Part shown: one piece after another, positions 54,740 through 63,793 of the stretch
Numbering within the stretch: position 1 is the first letter of the stretch
Layout: each line of letters starts with the position of its first letter
Assembly: GCA_965215705.1 (NCBI GenBank)
Contig: CBDCEE010000003.1
Span: 372,001 to 436,000, forward strand
DNA: 64,000 nucleotides
Direction: 5' to 3'
Source of the DNA: JAAXPZ01 sp965215705
GTDB taxonomy: Bacteria; Campylobacterota; Campylobacteria; Campylobacterales; Sulfurovaceae
Translations under genes and position numbers: made by a program
The notes under the pieces: model-generated
Seen by the model: only the letters and a program-made list of their open reading frames with translations
Databases searched by the model: none
What the model was told of the DNA's origin: nothing

Positions 54740-56047
54740 TTGATATACCTCTCATGGAAAACAACCCTCCTGCCTCTTGCTGCATCACTCCTGCTTACTG
54801 CCTGTGGCGGACACAGCGACAACAGCATCAAAATACAGGCTGACTGTAGCCAGAAGGGTCAGAACAACATACTCTACAGTATCATGAAGGATGCCTATCT
54901 CTGGTATGCACAGGTACCAGATCTCGATCCCGCCTCCTATGACAGCATCGAGACACTGCTAAAAGACCTCAAGTACAAAAAATATGACAAGTGGAGCTAC
55001 ATCACCACCCAAAGCAGCTATGACAGCTACTTCAACAGCGGTGCCTATATCGGCTTTGGCTTCTCACTGGGATTTGTCGGTTCCCGGGCATACCTGCGTC
55101 TGGTGTTTAAGGGCTCTCCTGCTTATAAGGCAGGTCTCCGCAGAGGTACAGAGATTCTTGAGATTAATGGCAAAACCATTCAGCAGATAGAGGCTGCACA
55201 GCTCTGGGACAGCATCTACGGAAACAAAGAGATCGGTATAGCGGGGCGATTCAAGATCAGTGTTAATGGACAAACCAGTATAGTCACGATCCAAAAAGAG
55301 AAGGTGACCGCCTACTCCATTCTCTCTGACAAGATCTGGAATGTTGCAGGAGAAAAGGTCGGCTATTTCGTCTTCAATAAGTTTATAGAACCCTCCAAGG
55401 CGGAGCTCAAGGCAGAGTTCCAGAGATTCAAGGCTGCCGGTGTGACCCAGCTGATCCTCGATCTCCGGTACAATGGTGGCGGCAGGGTACATATCGCACA
55501 GTATCTGGCAAGCCTCATCGCAGGAGAGGCGCATGCAGGAGAGATACTGGCATCCCTGAGATATAATGACAGATATACCAGGTGGAATGAATCCTACCCC
55601 CTGAAAAAAGAGTCAGATGCACTGGGGCTTTCTGCGCTCACTGTCATCACTACCGAGGCAAGCTGCTCTGCCAGTGAACTGCTCATCAATGGACTCAAGC
55701 CCTTTTTGGAGGTCAAAGTCATAGGAGAGGCTACCTGCGGCAAGCCCGTAGGCATGCGGGGCTATAGCTTTTGTGACAAACATCTCGCTCCGATACAGTT
55801 TGAGGTACTCAATGCAGAAGAGCATGGGGGCTACTATGCGGGGTTGAGACCAGACTGTGCTGTCTCGGATGACCTCACGCACCCCTTTGGCAATAGCAGT
55901 GAGGCAATGCTACAGGAGGCACTCTATATGATGCAAAACGGTCACTGCAGCCCTGCTTCCTCCAAGAAAATGCTGGAAAAGAAAGCCTCATACCCTGCCA
56001 GGAAGATCCGTACAAGCGGCTGGCAGAGAGAGTTGGGTGCGATCTAA
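54740..56047 (+). CDS. S41-family peptidase lipoprotein
   Basis: 435 residues. The signal peptide ends in LLTACGG, a good lipobox with Cys22 as the lipidated residue. Then come an N-domain (DAYLWYAQVPDLDP), a PDZ-like segment (GSPAYKAGLRRGTEILEINGK) and the tail-specific protease core with Ser in SCSASELLING near residue 310. It is not close to the CtpA-like protein at 41838 and its substrate is unknown. The start is TTG at 54740 with AAAAGGA upstream. Confidence 0.85.
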   Translation: MIYLSWKTTLLPLAASLLLTACGGHSDNSIKIQADCSQKGQNNILYSIMKDAYLWYAQVPDLDPASYDSIETLLKDLKYKKYDKWSYITTQSSYDSYFNSGAYIGFGFSLGFVGSRAYLRLVFKGSPAYKAGLRRGTEILEINGKTIQQIEAAQLWDSIYGNKEIGIAGRFKISVNGQTSIVTIQKEKVTAYSILSDKIWNVAGEKVGYFVFNKFIEPSKAELKAEFQRFKAAGVTQLILDLRYNGGGRVHIAQYLASLIAGEAHAGEILASLRYNDRYTRWNESYPLKKESDALGLSALTVITTEASCSASELLINGLKPFLEVKVIGEATCGKPVGMRGYSFCDKHLAPIQFEVLNAEEHGGYYAGLRPDCAVSDDLTHPFGNSSEAMLQEALYMMQNGHCSPASSKKMLEKKASYPARKIRTSGWQRELGAI

Positions 56048-56056
56048 GGGGAAGTG

Positions 56057-56245
56057 CTAAACAACCTCTACTTTTTCGACCACGTCCAGCCCAAAGCCCG
56101 CTAGTCCAACAAACTCGGTCTCTGTATTGGTAGTGAGGAGGTTGATGTTGCGGATGCCATCAAAACACTTCCCATCCAGAAGCATCTCCATATCTGAGCC
56201 GATATTGTGAAACTAGACATCGGCAGGCTTTGGCGTATAGCCACT
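56057..56245 (-). pseudogene. Remnant of a GTP cyclohydrolase II (RibA)-like gene
   Basis: In the 205-bp gap one minus-strand frame reads FHNIGSDMEMLLDG, then GIRNINLLTTNTETEFVGLAGFGLDVVEKVEVV and a stop. This matches the C-terminal end of RibA/RibBA proteins (IRLLTNNP...GLEGYGLEVVER). The frame is interrupted by a TAG at about 56213 and no N-terminal part is present. It lies directly after the PAP2/phosphatase gene. Confidence 0.55.
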
Positions 56246-56252
56246 ACCCCTA

Positions 56253-57578
56253 CTATGCTATCTCTTCCAGATAAGCCTGATATATCTCCAAGCTGATCTG
56301 CATATAGGGTGAGCTGACCACATGTGGACGAAGCGTGCGGATATGCGCCATAGTCTCTTCCCGGCTATGTCCCCCATAGAGCATCCACGCAGAAACCATC
56401 AGTACAGACCTGGAGAGCCCCAGCGTACAGTGTATATATACCCCCTCCTCTTGATATCTCTCTATCCATAGCACCCCTTGATGCAGCATCTCTGGATCAG
56501 GTATGGTCTGATCTAGAAGAGGGAGTCTTTTTTGAGGGATCACCTCTTGCTGTACCTGCTGCTCAGTCGCAAGATTCAGGGCATGACGCACCCCTTTGTC
56601 CTGTAGTAGTGCATACTCCTCTGCCGTAGGGAACCTTCCCAGATAGACAGTGGGCATCACAGAGCTGACCAGGGAAAGTTTGCGTTTGTAGTAGTGCCAT
56701 GAGATATAATTACCTATGAAATAGGGAGCAAAAAGTACCCACTGCCAAAGCGTAGCCTTTGCCTCTCTCCCTGCCAAAATCCTGTTCAGACCAAACGCAT
56801 AGACCAGACTTACAGAAAAGAGTGAAAGGAAAAACCATAGAAACAACCCATACAAGGCATTTACTTTAAATGCCAATACCATACAGACTATAGAAGCAGC
56901 CAGATAATGCAAACCCATTTTCAAGCTGCGTGGTGTGCTAAATCCCGTGATGAGCCAGGAAGCCCTCTCCTTGCATATGAGATACACCGCTAGTAGACCA
57001 AGCAAGGCACCTGTGGGAAGATCTACAAAATGGTGCTGATAGACAAACAGCGTAGAGAGCACGATCAGCAAGAACCAAAGTGCTACAAATATTTTTAACC
57101 ATAGGGACTTGAGGTATCGCTTCATGGAGCTCCATAGTACGATCGCAAAAGCAACATGCAAAGAGGGTAGCTGGTTGAAAGGGAGGTCTGCCTCCAACAG
57201 CCCAAAAAGAAAGGTATACGAATCCGCAGACGGTTTTTCAAAAGAGAACTGGAGAGGGAAAAGTACAAAAATCGCTACAGAAACTAAGAGTATAAAAAGT
57301 ACCCTGGCCGCAAGTATCCGAAGCTCCAGACGGGTATAGGGTAGAAAAAATGCGATCACAAACATCAGATCAGAGGACATATAGGGTACGATAAAAGAAG
57401 GGATAAAAGGGATCTCCTTCTCCCATGCCATCCAGAGAGAAGGGTGTGGTGCACTCAATCCTGCATATTGATTGGCGGCACCATAGAGTAGAAAGAAAGA
57501 GATTCCCATAAAAAGCATCCAGACAAAACGCTCTTTGGTCGTACTTTTCGCTTCTAATGCAGGATCAAAGGGATACAT
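56253..57578 (-). CDS. PAP2-dual-specificity phosphatase fusion, YnbD-like
   Basis: 441 residues. The N-terminal half has about eight membrane segments and PAP2 motifs (LPSLHVAFA near residue 137 and HHFVDLPTG near 186). The C-terminal 150 residues form a dual-specificity phosphatase domain with HCTLGLSRSV as the Cys-x5-Arg loop near 392. The same fusion occurs as E. coli YnbD, next to YnbC as here. It probably dephosphorylates a lipid phosphate. It follows the ynbC-like gene by 5 bp, so it may be poorly expressed now that that gene carries an IS. Confidence 0.8.
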   Translation of the reverse strand: MYPFDPALEAKSTTKERFVWMLFMGISFFLLYGAANQYAGLSAPHPSLWMAWEKEIPFIPSFIVPYMSSDLMFVIAFFLPYTRLELRILAARVLFILLVSVAIFVLFPLQFSFEKPSADSYTFLFGLLEADLPFNQLPSLHVAFAIVLWSSMKRYLKSLWLKIFVALWFLLIVLSTLFVYQHHFVDLPTGALLGLLAVYLICKERASWLITGFSTPRSLKMGLHYLAASIVCMVLAFKVNALYGLFLWFFLSLFSVSLVYAFGLNRILAGREAKATLWQWVLFAPYFIGNYISWHYYKRKLSLVSSVMPTVYLGRFPTAEEYALLQDKGVRHALNLATEQQVQQEVIPQKRLPLLDQTIPDPEMLHQGVLWIERYQEEGVYIHCTLGLSRSVLMVSAWMLYGGHSREETMAHIRTLRPHVVSSPYMQISLEIYQAYLEEIA

Positions 57579-59148
57579 CGTGACTACTTCCCTTGGTATT
57601 GTGCAGAAGAGACAGTGAAGATACCCCAGTCGTCTATGAGCATATGCTCTTTTGCAAAGCCTCTTTGTGCAAAGAGATGATCCAGCTCATACTGGCTTCG
57701 TCGACGCATGATCCACTTGCTGTCTCTGTGGTTTCCCAAGACATTGGCTATCTGTTCGAGTTGTGGATGCCATGGCTGCCCGGTATAGAGTAGGTATCCC
57801 CCCTCTTCTATGATACTGCATACCCCATCTATCGCTTTGGCTATAAGGTCATTGGAGGCGAAGAGTTCAAATACACCCGAGATGATCACGATATTTGGAC
57901 GATATCCTGCAGGATCATAACGCTCAGGATCAAAGGCATCACTCTGGGCATAGGTGATATTCTCCAAACCTCTCTCCTTTGCCAATACTCTGCCCTCTTC
58001 GACATTTTGCACCTGGTAGTCCCTGACCTGTATCTCTATCTCAGGGTACTTCTCTGCGATCTCTATAAGGTAGCGTGCCGGCCCTCCTGCAATATCCAAG
58101 ATACGTACCGCTTTCCCCTCACTGTGAAGCTGTACGATCTTTTGCTCTATAGCGGCGATCATATGAGCTTTTCTCTGTCGTATACCTCTCCAGCCAATAC
58201 TCTCAAGATAGTTTTTATCTATCATCCTACCGATAGGTCCCACGCCACTGGGCTCATTTTTATAGACATGGTCCAGTGTCACACCAGAATCAAACCCATA
58301 CTTCAATCCTATCTTCATCCCATCACTCATAAAACCCAAGCGGTTCATCATAAACCGTTGGATGGCATAGTTGCTCTCTTTCCATAAAGGGAGTGAGCCG
58401 TATGCGATCTTATCGTGCTCCTCTTGAGTCTGTTTGACCATTCTCTCTACGATCTGTGGCTCATCTATACTCTTTTCATTTTGCGAAAAACACGCTTCCA
58501 TAAAAGTTGCGATCTCATCTATGGCTTTTTGCTGTTCAGTTTCATAGAGCACCCCATGATAGAAGCCATCCAGTTGTACAAACTTTTTCAGAGGAGAGGC
58601 AAGTGCTGCATAGAAATCTCCCTGTACTTTAGACGCTACCACATAGTCTTTGGTGGCACTCAGTATCAGTGTCGGTGTAGCGATAAGATGCGCATCATCC
58701 ACAACCCGTAGTGCAGTATCGAGCAGTGTAGTGAGCTGCCTGGCAGGGATGTTGGGGGTGATGAGCTCATCTGCATCATAGCGTCTCTGCTCTGCCACAT
58801 CATGCGTCAGAAACTTTGACTTCACATAGGACTTGATATTCATCTCCGGCTTGAACCTTACTGCCATCTTTAGAAAGGCTTTGGCAAAAGGAAAATAGAG
58901 TTTGATCTTAAATGCAGGAGCGATGAGCGCTAATCCTTTGATCTTGGGAGCATAGTCATGTACCCATGTACTTGCTGTTACCCCGGCTACCGAGTTGGCG
59001 ATGATAAAGATATCCTCTTCGCTCTTCCCCTCTCTGTCACAGACAAAAGAGACAAAAGCATCCAGATCCCGAACAAAATCCGTAAACTCATAAGCAGGAG
59101 CCACCTTGGTCTCTCCATGCCCTCGGTTATCATAGGAGTATATCTCCC

Positions 59149-59172
59149 GAATTTAAATCCAAAGTGCAATTT
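59149..59172. repeat. IS30 left inverted repeat
   Basis: 24 bp, exact reverse complement of 60275-60298. Confidence 0.92.
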
Positions 59173-59279
59173 TTAAAAGACAATTTGAAAAAAGAGTTTT
59201 TGAGAGTTGTTTCTTTTGGATTTGAAGAGGTTAGATGCTAAAATAACTTCCAAATCTGACCAAAGATAAAGGAAGTGAT

Positions 59280-60245
59280 ATGTCATATACGCATCTAACC
59301 CTAGGAGAAAGATACCATATTCAAGCTTATATAAGCAGAGGATATAGCAATAAAGAGATAGCCAAACAGCTAGGAGTGCATCCCTCGACCATCAGCCGAG
59401 AGATACGAAGAAACAAAGGGGATATTGCTGGAACCTATTTTGGATATGGAGCCCATGATAAATATAAAAAGAGGCAACAAGACCATGCCAGAAAAGCCAA
59501 TCTAAAACTCACAGATTCTACTATAAAGCTTATCAAAAAGTATCTCAAAAAAGAGTACTCACCCGAACAGATCTCCGCCACACTGTCTATCAAACACTCC
59601 ATAACCATATCCCATGTCACCATCTACACATTCATCCATGAAGATAGGCTGCATAATGGTACACTCCATACAAAGCTCAGACACAAAGGAAAACGAAGAG
59701 CCAAGTATGGTAAAGGACGAAAGAACCGTATCCCTAATAGAGTCTCTATTGAACAAAGACCTACTATCGTAGATGATAAAATAAGAGTAGGAGACTTTGA
59801 AGCAGATACCATCATTGGCAAAGGCAGACAAGGAGCAATCGTTACTATAGTAGAGCGAAAGTCCATGTATGTAAAACTCTCACTGCCTGTAAGAAAGAAA
59901 GCCCTTATCGTAGCCAATGAGATGATACGACTACTGGGAAGATACAAGAAACATGTGCACACCATTACCACAGATAACGGTTTGGAGTTCGCCAAACATC
60001 AAACCATTGCAAAAAAACTTAAATGTGATTACTATTTCTGTCATCCTTATAGCTCTTGGGAGAGAGGACTCAATGAGAATATCAATGGACTCATCCGTCA
60101 ATATATCCCAAAAGGCAGTAGCTTTGAACATCTCACGGCTAAAGATATTAAAAGGATTGAGAACAGACTTAACCATAGACCTAGAAAATCTCTAGGATGG
60201 AGAACACCTTATGAGGTATTTCATGAAAATTTAAAGGCTTCATAG
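59280..60245 (+). CDS. IS30-family transposase
   Basis: 321 residues. The N-terminal helix-turn-helix is LTLGERYHIQAYISRGYSNKEIAKQLGVHPSTISREI, shown here in part, with the second HTH YSPEQISATL near 102. The DDE catalytic triad is visible as GDFEADTIIG, TTDNGLEF and GLNENINGLIRQY, with the IS30-type spacing. The frame is complete and AAGGAAG lies just upstream of the ATG, so the element is probably active. Confidence 0.95.
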   Translation: MSYTHLTLGERYHIQAYISRGYSNKEIAKQLGVHPSTISREIRRNKGDIAGTYFGYGAHDKYKKRQQDHARKANLKLTDSTIKLIKKYLKKEYSPEQISATLSIKHSITISHVTIYTFIHEDRLHNGTLHTKLRHKGKRRAKYGKGRKNRIPNRVSIEQRPTIVDDKIRVGDFEADTIIGKGRQGAIVTIVERKSMYVKLSLPVRKKALIVANEMIRLLGRYKKHVHTITTDNGLEFAKHQTIAKKLKCDYYFCHPYSSWERGLNENINGLIRQYIPKGSSFEHLTAKDIKRIENRLNHRPRKSLGWRTPYEVFHENLKAS

Positions 60246-60274
60246 GAAAATTTGGATAGAATTTTTTAGAGGTG

Positions 60275-60298
60275 AAATTGCACTTTGGATTTAAATTC
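60275..60298. repeat. IS30 right inverted repeat
   Basis: 24 bp, exact reverse complement of 59149-59172. Confidence 0.92.
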
Positions 60299-60503
60299 AG
60301 GTCTTATACCCTGCAAACTCAGGCTTGGCTGCGATACTCCCTAGTCGTCCCGAATGTTCATGCCCTCGGTGCAAGATGATGAGTATCCGGCCATTATGAG
60401 GCACAGCATGCTCCCACTCTCTATAAAAAAGTGTACTTTGATCAAAACTCTTAAAGGTTCCCTCTACTGCTTTCATCTGCTATCCTTATCGTTCTTTTTC
60501 CAG

Positions 60504-60532
60504 AGTATACACAAAATAATATAAAGTGTCAA
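60504..60532 (-). promoter_or_regulatory. Promoter of the ynbC-like gene
   Basis: On the minus strand TTGACA (60527-60532) and TATACT (60504-60509) are 17 bp apart, close to consensus. The ATG of the interrupted gene is 28 bp downstream of the -10 and has AAGGA upstream of it. Confidence 0.7.
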
Positions 60533-60539
60533 GTGTTAC

Positions 60540-60554
60540 TTTACATTATGTAAA
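60540..60554. promoter_or_regulatory. 15-bp palindrome upstream of the ynbC-like promoter
   Basis: TTTACAT-T-ATGTAAA, perfect, centred about 15 bp upstream of the -35. A likely regulator site for the ynbC/ynbD-like transcript. Confidence 0.5.
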
Positions 60555-60763
60555 TATTTCCTTATGCTTTTCAATCCACTCTCTATCAAAAAAACCTTTA
60601 TATACTGACAGCTTTTAAGGCTTGCTAGCTTTCCTTTTATCCTTTTTGGGCACTATCAAGTTCATCGTATCATTCCTCATATACTGGTAGAAGTTAAAAT
60701 CTCCAGAGAAGAACTCTATAGAATCCTATGATTACCTTTTTCTCTTGCTTCTCCCTTTCCCAT
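60555..60763. other. Intergenic remnant region
   Basis: No intact gene. The minus strand holds a short stop-bounded frame ending IEFFSGDFNFYQYMRND and then NLIVPKKDKRKASKP and a stop, perhaps the tail of a lost gene. No IS end is visible here. Confidence 0.35.
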
Positions 60764-61054
60764 CTATCTATCTTCTTCAATAAAAGCTTTAGGTACCACC
60801 ATAGAGAGTGCCACCTTCTCTACGGATTGAGAATAAGGAACTCTAGCTCTATAACTGACATAGAGTACATTCTCTTCCATCTCTTCAGAAAGTGCAGCAC
60901 ACTCCTGGGGACTGTAGCCCATCTGTTTACAGAAACCTTTGGCAAAGTCCTCTTTGATCTTCCCCTCATCCGTGATCGTATCTTTTTTAGGAGGTGGTGC
61001 GTAGACCAGTTTGCCTTGGGTGTGGTTATAAAGTAAGAGAACACAAGAGATCAC
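60764..61054 (-). CDS. Chimeric ORF: unknown N-part joined to a DUF2169-like tail
   Basis: 96 codons from a GTG. The N-terminal 54 residues (NHTQGKLVYAPPPKKD..., GFCKQMGYSPQECA) have no recognised family. From LSEEMEENVLYV onward the 39 residues equal the tail of the protein encoded at 63786-64000, and the underlying 117 bp are identical. There is no complete signal peptide or domain. It looks like a recombination product at the end of the effector cassette and may be non-functional. GTG has AAGAGGA directly before it, too close for a good ribosome-binding site. Confidence 0.4.
   Translation of the reverse strand: MISCVLLLYNHTQGKLVYAPPPKKDTITDEGKIKEDFAKGFCKQMGYSPQECAALSEEMEENVLYVSYRARVPYSQSVEKVALSMVVPKAFIEEDR
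60780..60896. repeat. 117-bp direct repeat, copy 1
   Basis: Identical to 63829-63945 in the same orientation (offset 3049). Flanking similarity continues a few bases to the left with one mismatch and ends abruptly on the right after GTGCA. Confidence 0.9.
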
Positions 61055-61121
61055 TCCTCTTGTCAGGAGACTCTGTCAAGTCCACTGACAAAGAGAGCTG
61101 CCAAGAAGAGAGCAGGATACG

Positions 61122-62333
61122 TTACTCCTCTCTCAGTCTCCACTCAATGAGAGCACTGTCATACTCCTCCAACCCTTCATAGCTGAAAGGCTCTCCCTTA
61201 TTATAGCGATTGTAGGCAAAGGGGTTGGCTTTGAGCTTGTCTGAGTCGGGATGACCTTCCGGTAGGTGGGCTTGGTAGTTGCCTGTGGTTGGGGCGTGGG
61301 TTGCATCAGTTGGTGGTGTTTGGGAGGATTTATTCTCCGTAGTGCCTAGCGGTTTTAGCCAGTTGGGTATCTCTGTTTTTGGGCAGAGTGTTTGGAGCTT
61401 TTCCAAGAGTTCATAGGCATAAGGGAGATCAGAAGGTCTTTCCAGTGGAGTATCCAGTGTGAGATAGAATCTAGCTATAGGTGTATGCATCAGTGGATGG
61501 GAGAATTGGCTTGGGTTAGCAAGTCCTCTTATCTCTCTAAGTTTCAGCCAGATGAGGATCTCGTAGGGGAATAGCCAGTATAGAGAGTCATCAAACATAA
61601 AGTACTCTTCATCATTTTTAGCTTCTCTAGTCTCTTCTAGGTGATACTCACCCATCAGGTAGATCATCCTGTCTACCTCGGTTGTATCTTGGGTATCCCA
61701 CTGCTCTAGGATGTTGTCATAGATGAGCATATTTTCAGGATAGCGGGCGAGGCTTTTGTCATAAGACTTATCATAAACTTTGCAGTAAAGATCCAATAAA
61801 AACCACCCAGGCAACATATCCTCTGTACCCGTACTGATAATCTTGGAGATGCTTTGTCCCTCTGCGTCTTTCTGCTGACCGAAGTCTATGGAGGCGATGA
61901 GAGAGTCACCTATCTGTGCATACTCACTCTCCCAGCCACACAGCAGGCTCTGGGACATATGGGCAGTAGCTTCATCCATGAGATAATAAGACTCCCCTAA
62001 TGCCTCAGGGCATTCATTATGGATCTCCCCGCTGTAGAGTGCGAGGTAGGCATAGGCACTGGAGTAGCCAAAGTATTTTACAGCCAACGGTATATCGTTG
62101 TGTTCTAGGATTTGATAGTGGGTGTTGTCGAGGTACCAGCGTTGAAGTTTTTTAAAGGTGGTTTCGCAAGCCATGGGGGTAAGCTCGTCGTCCATAATAT
62201 CATGGAACCAAGCCATAGCATATCCATATAGTTCTCCATTCCCCTCTTTATTGGGATAGCGAAGTCCGACCGCTTTTTTGAAGTCCTGTTTTAGCTCTTT
62301 GAGCAGTGTGCTGAGTATTTTATTTTTGATCAT
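61122..62333 (-). CDS. Probable immunity protein, DUF1910/DUF1911 (PoNi)-like
   Basis: 403 residues, acidic and mostly helical, no signal peptide. The segments YLALYSGEIHNECPEAL and LPGWFLLDLYCKVYDKSY resemble the DUF1910/DUF1911 proteins that protect against PoNe nuclease effectors. The C-terminal 110 residues are Pro/Thr-rich and then basic. It begins 12 bp after the effector gene, with GGAG 7 nt before the ATG. Effector-then-immunity order and coupling support the role, but the family match is by eye. Confidence 0.6.
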   Translation of the reverse strand: MIKNKILSTLLKELKQDFKKAVGLRYPNKEGNGELYGYAMAWFHDIMDDELTPMACETTFKKLQRWYLDNTHYQILEHNDIPLAVKYFGYSSAYAYLALYSGEIHNECPEALGESYYLMDEATAHMSQSLLCGWESEYAQIGDSLIASIDFGQQKDAEGQSISKIISTGTEDMLPGWFLLDLYCKVYDKSYDKSLARYPENMLIYDNILEQWDTQDTTEVDRMIYLMGEYHLEETREAKNDEEYFMFDDSLYWLFPYEILIWLKLREIRGLANPSQFSHPLMHTPIARFYLTLDTPLERPSDLPYAYELLEKLQTLCPKTEIPNWLKPLGTTENKSSQTPPTDATHAPTTGNYQAHLPEGHPDSDKLKANPFAYNRYNKGEPFSYEGLEEYDSALIEWRLREE

Positions 62334-62345
62334 CTGTTTTCTCCA

Positions 62346-63356
62346 TTATTCGGGATTCCAATCTGAGCAGTTGATGCTCTGGGCTTTGCACTTGCCTTTG
62401 CCTAGATGCCCATAGCAGCCTGAGGGGTCGGGGACGAGCTTGACACGGCATTTTTTATATTGGAGTGTTTTCCCCTCCTGTTTTCTTTGATACTCTTCTA
62501 TCCCCTTATTGGGTACGCTTTTCATGCGACCTTTTCCATCTAGACCTTTTTCATAAGCCTTGTCTTGTTTTCTCTTATACTCTTTTCCTCCGAGCTTCTG
62601 GTGCTTGCTCATTGGGGAGTTGTTGGCTTTGGTCTCGATGATGATCATGGTGGTGGCATTATAGGCGATGTTGTCTAGTCCATGCCCACTGCCGTTGGTG
62701 ATCTTGGAAGTATCAAATATCTTGTAGTCATTACCATACTTTTGGTTGACTTTACGTTCGGCACAGTCACCTTTGTTCTTATTGGCAGGACGATTGCCGC
62801 ATTTCTTTTTTTCTTTGACAGCAACTTTCTCTTTCTTGCTGTCTCTGTCCTTGTTGGGTTTACGTCCTTTCCCTTTCCCTCTCTTTCTTTTTCCACTGGG
62901 AAACTCTCCACTAGCTAGTGCCTCTGCCTTATCATAAACATCTTCCATCTTATCATAGGCTTTGCCTACTTTGCTTCCTAATGGTGTGGCTCTGGCTGCT
63001 GTGCCTAGTGCGCCTATCGCTGCTGCTTTATAGTTACCCGCCTTGAAATCATCTGCACTCTTGACTGTACCCTCTACACCGTCTGCCAATAGATCTGTAG
63101 TAAATGATGCCAAGGTATTACCATACATATCTCTACCGTACTGTTTGAACCCTGTTTCAGGATCAAGAAACGTATCTAAGAATGTCGTTTCTTCTATCTG
63201 TTGTATTCTGGAGAGATCTGTATAGTCTATCTCCATCTTTTTTTGGATAGACAACCCATCTATTTCTTGCATCACACACTGCGTATACTTATCTCCTTTT
63301 TTAGGTCCTTTGGTACTACAGTGTTTGATGATCCTATCTACAGTCTCTTGTGTCAT
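62346..63356 (-). CDS. Probable T6SS nuclease effector with PD-(D/E)XK-like C-terminus
   Basis: 336 residues. An N-terminal helical part (1-150) is followed by a very basic linker (GKRKRGKGKGRKPNKDRDSKK) and a C-terminal domain from about 195. There GDCAERKVNQKYG, GHGLDNIAY and IIIETKAN give the spacing Glu...Asp...Glu-x-Lys of a PD-(D/E)XK nuclease. Several cysteines follow. It overlaps the DUF4150 gene by 4 bp (ATGA), which argues that it is delivered on that spike tip. Confidence 0.65.
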   Translation of the reverse strand: MTQETVDRIIKHCSTKGPKKGDKYTQCVMQEIDGLSIQKKMEIDYTDLSRIQQIEETTFLDTFLDPETGFKQYGRDMYGNTLASFTTDLLADGVEGTVKSADDFKAGNYKAAAIGALGTAARATPLGSKVGKAYDKMEDVYDKAEALASGEFPSGKRKRGKGKGRKPNKDRDSKKEKVAVKEKKKCGNRPANKNKGDCAERKVNQKYGNDYKIFDTSKITNGSGHGLDNIAYNATTMIIIETKANNSPMSKHQKLGGKEYKRKQDKAYEKGLDGKGRMKSVPNKGIEEYQRKQEGKTLQYKKCRVKLVPDPSGCYGHLGKGKCKAQSINCSDWNPE

Positions 63357-63793
63357 GATTCACCCTCACATGTGATCTTTCCGCTATCAGTGATATGGGG
63401 CTTGCTTACCGCAGGACTGCAGGTGAGGTTGCCGATGGTGTTCTTGGCATTCATATGGAAGAGATCGCCACAGCGTACTACCCAGTGGCAGTTACATCTG
63501 ACAGAGGAGGAGTGTTCTATAGGCTCAGCCTCTGCGCCTACGGTATTGGACTTGATCCCTTTTTTACTTCCTTTGGTATCCCCTTTGACATAGTTGGTAT
63601 CACTACTGAGAGTAAAGGCTTTATTGCTATTGAAAAAAACATCCCCACTGACTACTTTGGATTGTGAGAGTGTGCATTGTACAGCGTAAGGTACAGGTAC
63701 GGTATGTTTGCCTATGCGTGTCCAGTTCACACAATAGCATTTATGGATCACCTGCTGCTTTCCGCACTGGCGTGCACCGACCTGTTTAGCCAT
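63353..63793 (-). CDS. DUF4150 PAAR-like spike-tip protein
   Basis: 146 residues, beta-rich with many Cys and His. VPYAVQCTLSQSKVVSGDVFFNSNKAFTL and the later GTVGAEAEP-like and CGDLFHMNAKNTIGN segments follow the DUF4150 pattern, a PAAR-like cap that sharpens the type VI VgrG spike and carries cargo. It overlaps the preceding DUF2169-like gene by 8 bp and the effector by 4 bp. No VgrG or T6SS core gene is in the window. Confidence 0.7.
   Translation of the reverse strand: MAKQVGARQCGKQQVIHKCYCVNWTRIGKHTVPVPYAVQCTLSQSKVVSGDVFFNSNKAFTLSSDTNYVKGDTKGSKKGIKSNTVGAEAEPIEHSSSVRCNCHWVVRCGDLFHMNAKNTIGNLTCSPAVSKPHITDSGKITCEGES

Larger units (their letters stand above)
59149..60298 (+). mobile_element. 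IS30-family insertion sequence, complete
   Basis: 1150 bp bounded by perfect 24-bp inverted repeats starting GAATTTAAATCC and containing AAAGTGCAATTT, with one intact transposase gene. The flanks (CCC left, AGG right) show no target duplication. The ends themselves are palindromic (ATTTAAAT). The element lies opposite in direction to the gene it interrupts. Confidence 0.92.
57584..60476 (-). pseudogene. YnbC-like alpha/beta hydrolase-methyltransferase, interrupted by IS30
   Basis: The N-terminal 59 codons (60299-60476) read MKAVEGTFKSFDQSTLFY...LIILHRGHEHSG, the start of a serine hydrolase. The rest (57584-59148) continues EIYSYDNRGHGET with the hydrolase core (IANSVAG) and a SAM methyltransferase domain (ILDIAGGPARYL). 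Without the element the two parts total 1743 bp and join in frame as FAGYKTWEIYSYDN, 580 residues, as for E. coli YnbC. An internal GTG at 59104 could still give the methyltransferase half. Confidence 0.85.

Noticed and set aside
59149..59280. Outward promoter at the left end of the IS driving the methyltransferase half
   Set aside because: TTGGAT/TATACT-like boxes are present but at spacings of 14 or 21 bp, not convincing.
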